Of a stretch of 8,358 nucleotides of DNA, positions 5,794 to 8,358 are shown in pieces. The notes beneath the pieces were generated by a model that was not told the origin of the DNA, did not search any database, and worked only from the letters and a program-made list of their open reading frames with translations. The stretch is taken from positions 1 through 8,358 of the forward strand of contig DROE01000119.1 in NCBI GenBank assembly GCA_011322005.1. Reading direction: 5' to 3'. Origin of the DNA: Devosia sp. (lineage in GTDB: Bacteria; Pseudomonadota; Alphaproteobacteria; Rhizobiales; Devosiaceae). The stretch's first letter is position 1, and each line of letters opens with the position of its first letter. Position numbers and translations under genes: made by a program.

Positions 5794-6998
5794 AATCCTG
5801 CGTGTGTGTCCAGAAAAAACTGGGAAAAAACGGGTCCACATGCCGCACCGATTGCCCGGGCATTGCCCCCGATGGTGCCTTCTGCGATTTCGGGAACAAT
5901 CAGGCCCCGGGAATCAAGGCTGACAATATGGTGCCGCATTTTTTCTGCGAGTTTCCTTCTGACTGATGCCGGGATGGCGCCGTCAACAATTACCGCTTCA
6001 AAATCTATGACCGCACAGGTATTCAGGCTGGCAATGGCCAGTTCTCTCGCCGTGGCGTCAATCCATTCTTCCAGAATCTCGGGGAAACCGCTCCAGTCCT
6101 GTGGCTGTTCCCACAAGATGTCCGGGTTGGTTCCAGACTTCGCCAGCCCATCTTCCAGCAGGTATATGGACGCCGCATCAAGAAGCTGACGGCTTTCCCC
6201 CTGCGGGCCAATGCTGCGCAAGGGTCCGAATGCGCCTGCGTTTCCCTGGTTGCCTTCATAAACCGAGTGATTGAGGACAATTCCACCTCCGATGAACACA
6301 CCAACAAAAAAGTAGGCGTAGTCGCGAAATTCCTTGCCGCGTCCGAATACATGCTCGGCCCGGCAAGCTGCCGTGGCATCGTTCACGATCGAAAGGGGCA
6401 GGGCGCTGAACCTGGCCACTTCCTGCCGAAAGCTTATGCTCTTCCATTGTTCAAATGCCTCTGCGGGGGCGCCGACAGACTCGTGCCAGTTCCAGATTTC
6501 AAACGGCGCGGCGATGCCAATTCCGGCAATTCGGGAGATGCTGGCTGGCTCCAGTTCCTGTGTAAGCGTCTTCAGTCCCGCTTCGAGAAAGGAAAACACC
6601 GTCGAGGGCATTGGATACTGATAGGTTGTCTGTAGTTGCTTTTGAACCGTGCCGCAAAAGTCGAGCAGGAGAATGTCAGCGGTCCTGCGCCCAATTTTCA
6701 AGCCGAAAGAGAACACTCCATCTGCCGCCAGCGTAATCGGGGTTGAGGGCTTGCCGACCCTTCCGCGCACGGGTTCGCCCCGCGTCAAAAGACCGTCCCG
6801 CTCCAGCTTGCGGATGATCACGGATACTGTCTGGGGAGACAGCCCTGCACGCCGCGCCAGATCACTGCCGGGCATCTCGCCGTAGCGCTGAATCATGGAG
6901 AGAAGCAGGCGCTCGTTGTAATCGCGAACCCCTCTCTGGTTGGCGCCGGCGGAAAGCGGTCTGACCTTTTGCTCATTCATGGGGGTACCCATAAACAT
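5781..6998 (-). CDS. frcR: ROK-family transcriptional repressor, probable regulator of the frc sugar-uptake operon
   Basis: The 405-residue protein has an N-terminal winged helix-turn-helix (about 25-75, with DLARRAGLSPQTVSVIIRKL as the DNA-reading part) followed by a ROK sugar-kinase-like domain. The kinase function looks lost. The phosphate-binding DxGxT position reads KIGRRT (101-106). The GH plus CxCGxxGC zinc-binding segment is replaced by GNAGAFGPL (252-260) with no cysteines. The NDA motif (206-208) and GGGIVLN (237-243) remain, consistent with sugar sensing without phosphorylation. The gene is divergent from frcB, the usual arrangement for a local repressor; in S. meliloti a ROK protein named FrcR accompanies frcBCAK. 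The symbol rests on that context. The start is uncertain: ATG at 6998, 6992 or 6980 are all in frame and none has a strong ribosome site. Confidence 0.85.
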   Translation of the reverse strand: MFMGTPMNEQKVRPLSAGANQRGVRDYNERLLLSMIQRYGEMPGSDLARRAGLSPQTVSVIIRKLERDGLLTRGEPVRGRVGKPSTPITLAADGVFSFGLKIGRRTADILLLDFCGTVQKQLQTTYQYPMPSTVFSFLEAGLKTLTQELEPASISRIAGIGIAAPFEIWNWHESVGAPAEAFEQWKSISFRQEVARFSALPLSIVNDATAACRAEHVFGRGKEFRDYAYFFVGVFIGGGIVLNHSVYEGNQGNAGAFGPLRSIGPQGESRQLLDAASIYLLEDGLAKSGTNPDILWEQPQDWSGFPEILEEWIDATARELAIASLNTCAVIDFEAVIVDGAIPASVRRKLAEKMRHHIVSLDSRGLIVPEIAEGTIGGNARAIGAACGPVFSQFFLDTHAGLPVS

Positions 6999-7034
6999 TT
7001 TTGCCGTTGATACAACGCCGGAGGGTCAAATTAA

Positions 7035-7051
7035 TAAATCAACTAGATTTA
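7035..7051. promoter_or_regulatory. Palindrome, candidate ROK operator
   Basis: Six-base arms TAAATC and GATTTA flank the 5 nt spacer AACTA. It sits 4 bp upstream of the TTGACA box of frcB, inside the most AT-rich stretch of the region, where a repressor could also cover the divergent ROK promoter. ROK repressors generally bind AT-rich inverted repeats of about this size. Assignment to this regulator is inferred from position only. Confidence 0.4.
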
Positions 7052-7055
7052 CATA

Positions 7056-7084
7056 TTGACATCTTTCTGCCGTCGTATCAAATT
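7056..7084 (+). promoter_or_regulatory. Probable sigma-70-type promoter of frcB
   Basis: A perfect TTGACA (7056-7061) is present. The -10 is less clear: CAAATT (7079-7084) at 17 bp spacing or TCAAAT (7078-7083) at 16 bp. Transcription would begin around 7090, giving a leader of about 70 nt that carries two hairpins. Confidence 0.5.
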
Positions 7085-7095
7085 CCATCCGGTCT

Positions 7096-7134
7096 GCCGC
7101 CTTGGGTGGCGCGCAGTGCTGCCCGGCCGCGGGC
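7096..7134 (+). other. Two GC-rich hairpins in the frcB leader
   Basis: GCCGCC (7096-7101) pairs with GGTGGC (7105-7110) including one G-T pair. GCCCG (7121-7125) pairs with CGGGC (7130-7134) around the tetraloop GCCG. Both lie between the probable transcription start and the ribosome site, and could stabilise the mRNA of this abundant binding protein. Confidence 0.35.
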
Positions 7135-7148
7135 ATGCAAAACTCTTT

Positions 7149-7154
7149 GGGAGG
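7149..7154 (+). promoter_or_regulatory. Ribosome binding site that fixes the frcB start
   Basis: GGGAGG ends 5 nt before the ATG at 7160. An in-frame open stretch runs back to 7001, but only this ATG has a strong site and begins a signal peptide. Confidence 0.85.
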
Positions 7155-7159
7155 AACTT

Positions 7160-8182
7160 ATGAAACGACTAATTGTTGGAACATTGCTGGCTGCCGCAGT
7201 TCTGGCCAGCCCCGCATTTGCGGGAAGTCACGGAGGTGTAACCGCCTGCCTGATTACAAAAACGGACACAAATCCGTTTTTTGTAAAAATGAGGGAAGGT
7301 GCTACCGCCAAAGCTGAAGAACTCGGAATTACGCTCAAGTCCTTTGCTGGCAAGGTGGACGGTGACCATGAGACACAGGTTGCCGCGATCGAAACCTGCA
7401 TTGCCGATGGTGCCAGCGGTATCTTGCTGACCGCTTCGGACACATCATCGATTGTTTCCGCTGTAACGCAAGCGCGTGAAGCTGGCCTGCTGGTCATCGC
7501 CCTGGACACTCCGCTTGACCCCATTGATGCCGCTGACGCCACATTTGCAACGGACAATTTCCTTGCAGGCGAATTGATCGGCAAATGGGCTGCCGCCTCG
7601 CTGGGCGATGCAGCGGCTACCGCCAAGATTGCCATGCTTGATCTGGCAGTGAGCCAGCCAACGGTTGGCGTGTTGCGTGATCAGGGATTTCTTCAGGGCT
7701 TTGGTATCGAACTTGGTGACCCCAACAAATGGGGTGATGAAACGGATCCGCGCATTGTTGGTCACGATGTTACCGCCGGCAACGAGGAGGGCGGTCGCAA
7801 GGCCATGGAAAACCTTCTGGCCAAGGACCCGGGGATCAATGTGGTCTACACCATCAACGAGCCCGCAGCGGCAGGTGCCTATGAAGCGCTCAAAGCCATT
7901 GGTCGGGAAAACGATGTTCTGATCGTTTCCGTTGATGGCGGCTGCCCTGGTGTTCAGAATGTCAAGGACGGCATCATCGGCGCCACTTCACAACAATATC
8001 CGTTGCTGATGGCATCACTGGGCATCGAGGCGATTAAAGCATGGGCCGATGACGGCACCAAGCCGGAGCCAACTCCGGGCAAGCAGTTCTTCGACACCGG
8101 TGTCGCACTTGTCACTGATATGCCTGTCGACGGAGTCGATTCAATCGACACCACCGAGGGCACCAACCTCTGCTGGGGTTGA
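7160..8182 (+). CDS. frcB: Sugar ABC transporter substrate-binding protein FrcB (fructose/ribose/mannose type)
   Basis: The 340-residue periplasmic binding protein captures sugar for the FrcC permease and FrcA ATPase. The signal peptide is MKRLIVGTLLAAAVLASPAFA, with cleavage expected after residue 21 (AFA). The mature part opens with the two-lobe periplasmic-binding fold of the ribose-binding (type I) class: ACLITKTDTNPFFVKMREGA, then CIADGASGILL, ALDTPLDP, TINEPAAAGAYEAL and VSVDGGCPGVQNV. The whole sequence resembles Sinorhizobium FrcB as I remember it. That protein serves high-affinity uptake of fructose, mannose and ribose, and the specificity here is inferred from the resemblance. The gene has a strong ribosome site, lies divergent from a ROK repressor, and is followed by a hairpin and then the probable frcC. 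Induction by sugar relieving ROK repression is the likely control. Confidence 0.93.
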   Translation: MKRLIVGTLLAAAVLASPAFAGSHGGVTACLITKTDTNPFFVKMREGATAKAEELGITLKSFAGKVDGDHETQVAAIETCIADGASGILLTASDTSSIVSAVTQAREAGLLVIALDTPLDPIDAADATFATDNFLAGELIGKWAAASLGDAAATAKIAMLDLAVSQPTVGVLRDQGFLQGFGIELGDPNKWGDETDPRIVGHDVTAGNEEGGRKAMENLLAKDPGINVVYTINEPAAAGAYEALKAIGRENDVLIVSVDGGCPGVQNVKDGIIGATSQQYPLLMASLGIEAIKAWADDGTKPEPTPGKQFFDTGVALVTDMPVDGVDSIDTTEGTNLCWG

Positions 8183-8212
8183 TCCGCTAATTCAAGTGGT
8201 TACAAAATGAAG

Positions 8213-8239
8213 CAGGGGCGGGCAACTTTCCCGCCCCTG
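8213..8239 (+). other. Strong intercistronic stem-loop between frcB and the next gene
   Basis: CAGGGGCGGG (8213-8222) pairs perfectly with CCCGCCCCTG (8230-8239), a 10 bp GC-rich stem with a 7 nt loop. No T-run follows, so it is not a standard intrinsic terminator. It sits 30 nt after the frcB stop and 31 nt before the next ATG. Hairpins in this position commonly protect the binding-protein mRNA from 3' decay, so that it is made in excess over the permease and ATPase. Confidence 0.75.
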
Positions 8240-8270
8240 ATCCTGACATCATCAACCCAGACAAGAGCCC

Positions 8271-8358
8271 ATGCCCAAGTCCGAAAATACCAATCTACCG
8301 CCCGCGGGCAACGTCGAATCCATTGCGGAATTTGGAGCAGGGGGCTCCTCAATGCTCA
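8271..8358 (+). CDS. Start of the next gene, probably the FrcC sugar permease (cut by the window end)
   Basis: An open frame starts at ATG 8271 and runs to the window edge without a stop, giving 29 residues (MPKSENTNLPP and onward to GAGGSSML). This is a polar N-terminal segment with no membrane helix yet and no diagnostic motif. FrcC-type permeases have a short polar N-terminus before the first helix, and gene order after frcB makes frcC the best guess. The ribosome site is weak (AAGAG, about 3 nt before the ATG). Confidence 0.5.
   Translation, partial: MPKSENTNLPPAGNVESIAEFGAGGSSML

Larger units (their letters stand above)
6999..7159. promoter_or_regulatory. Divergent control region between frcR and frcB
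   Basis: The 161 bp shared spacer contains two inverted repeats that could be operators: CGTTG-ATA-CAACG (7005-7017), close to the ROK start, and TAAATC-AACTA-GATTTA (7035-7051), just upstream of the frcB -35 box. A third inverted repeat, ATGGG-GGTA-CCCAT (6979-6992), lies inside the ROK 5' end if the first ATG is used. The part nearest the ROK gene is AT-rich and the part nearest frcB is GC-rich with hairpins. I could not assign a clear minus-strand promoter. Confidence 0.6.

Noticed and set aside
7001..7159. Longer frcB starting at 7001
   Set aside because: The extension covers the promoter and leader hairpins. ATG 7160 has GGGAGG and begins a textbook signal peptide.
1..8358. CRISPR array, transposon, toxin-antitoxin or phage-defence module
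   Set aside because: I saw no spaced repeats, transposase or terminal repeats, or defence-type domains. Almost all coding capacity is accounted for by recognised families.

Overview
The window reads as ordinary chromosome from an alphaproteobacterium, most likely of the order Hyphomicrobiales (Rhizobiales). The basis is a FrcB-type sugar-binding protein that resembles Sinorhizobium FrcB almost end to end as I remember that sequence, split YeeE/YedE half-proteins, the style of the ClpA and Ubi-type proteins, and moderately GC-rich coding DNA. I cannot name a genus. Coding density is high; the largest gap between genes is about 230 bp.

Layout. Positions 1-1466 (+) hold the C-terminal part of ClpA, the unfoldase of the ClpAP protease. 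It converges, with an 8 bp gap, on a three-gene minus-strand operon (3558 to 1475): two half-size YeeE/YedE sulfur-compound permease proteins, then a UbiH/UbiF/COQ6-type FAD hydroxylase. The start and stop codons of these genes abut or overlap. A 234 bp divergent region (3559-3792) separates this operon from a plus-strand pair, terC (3793-4551) and a zinc-independent quinone oxidoreductase (4548-5519), joined by an ATGA overlap. A 98 bp hairpin-rich spacer leads to a type II tRNA-Ser with anticodon TGA (5618-5707).

The right part is a sugar-uptake locus. A ROK-family repressor (5781-6998, minus) is divergent from frcB (7160-8182, plus), which encodes a periplasmic fructose/ribose/mannose-type binding protein. 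After frcB comes a strong intercistronic hairpin, and then the first codons of what is probably the permease gene frcC, cut by the window end. The shared intergenic region carries a perfect TTGACA box, a palindrome that may be the repressor operator, and hairpins in the frcB leader.

How the genes work together. The frc genes form a regulator-plus-ABC-importer unit. The yeeE pair would move reduced sulfur species across the inner membrane, while its operon partner hydroxylates the ubiquinone ring or a similar aromatic. That link is inference. I saw no mobile element, CRISPR array, defence module or clearly unprecedented system. The most interesting signals are regulatory: two mutually exclusive hairpins in the terC leader, a 9 bp tandem repeat in the same region, the ROK operator candidates, and the frcB/frcC hairpin.
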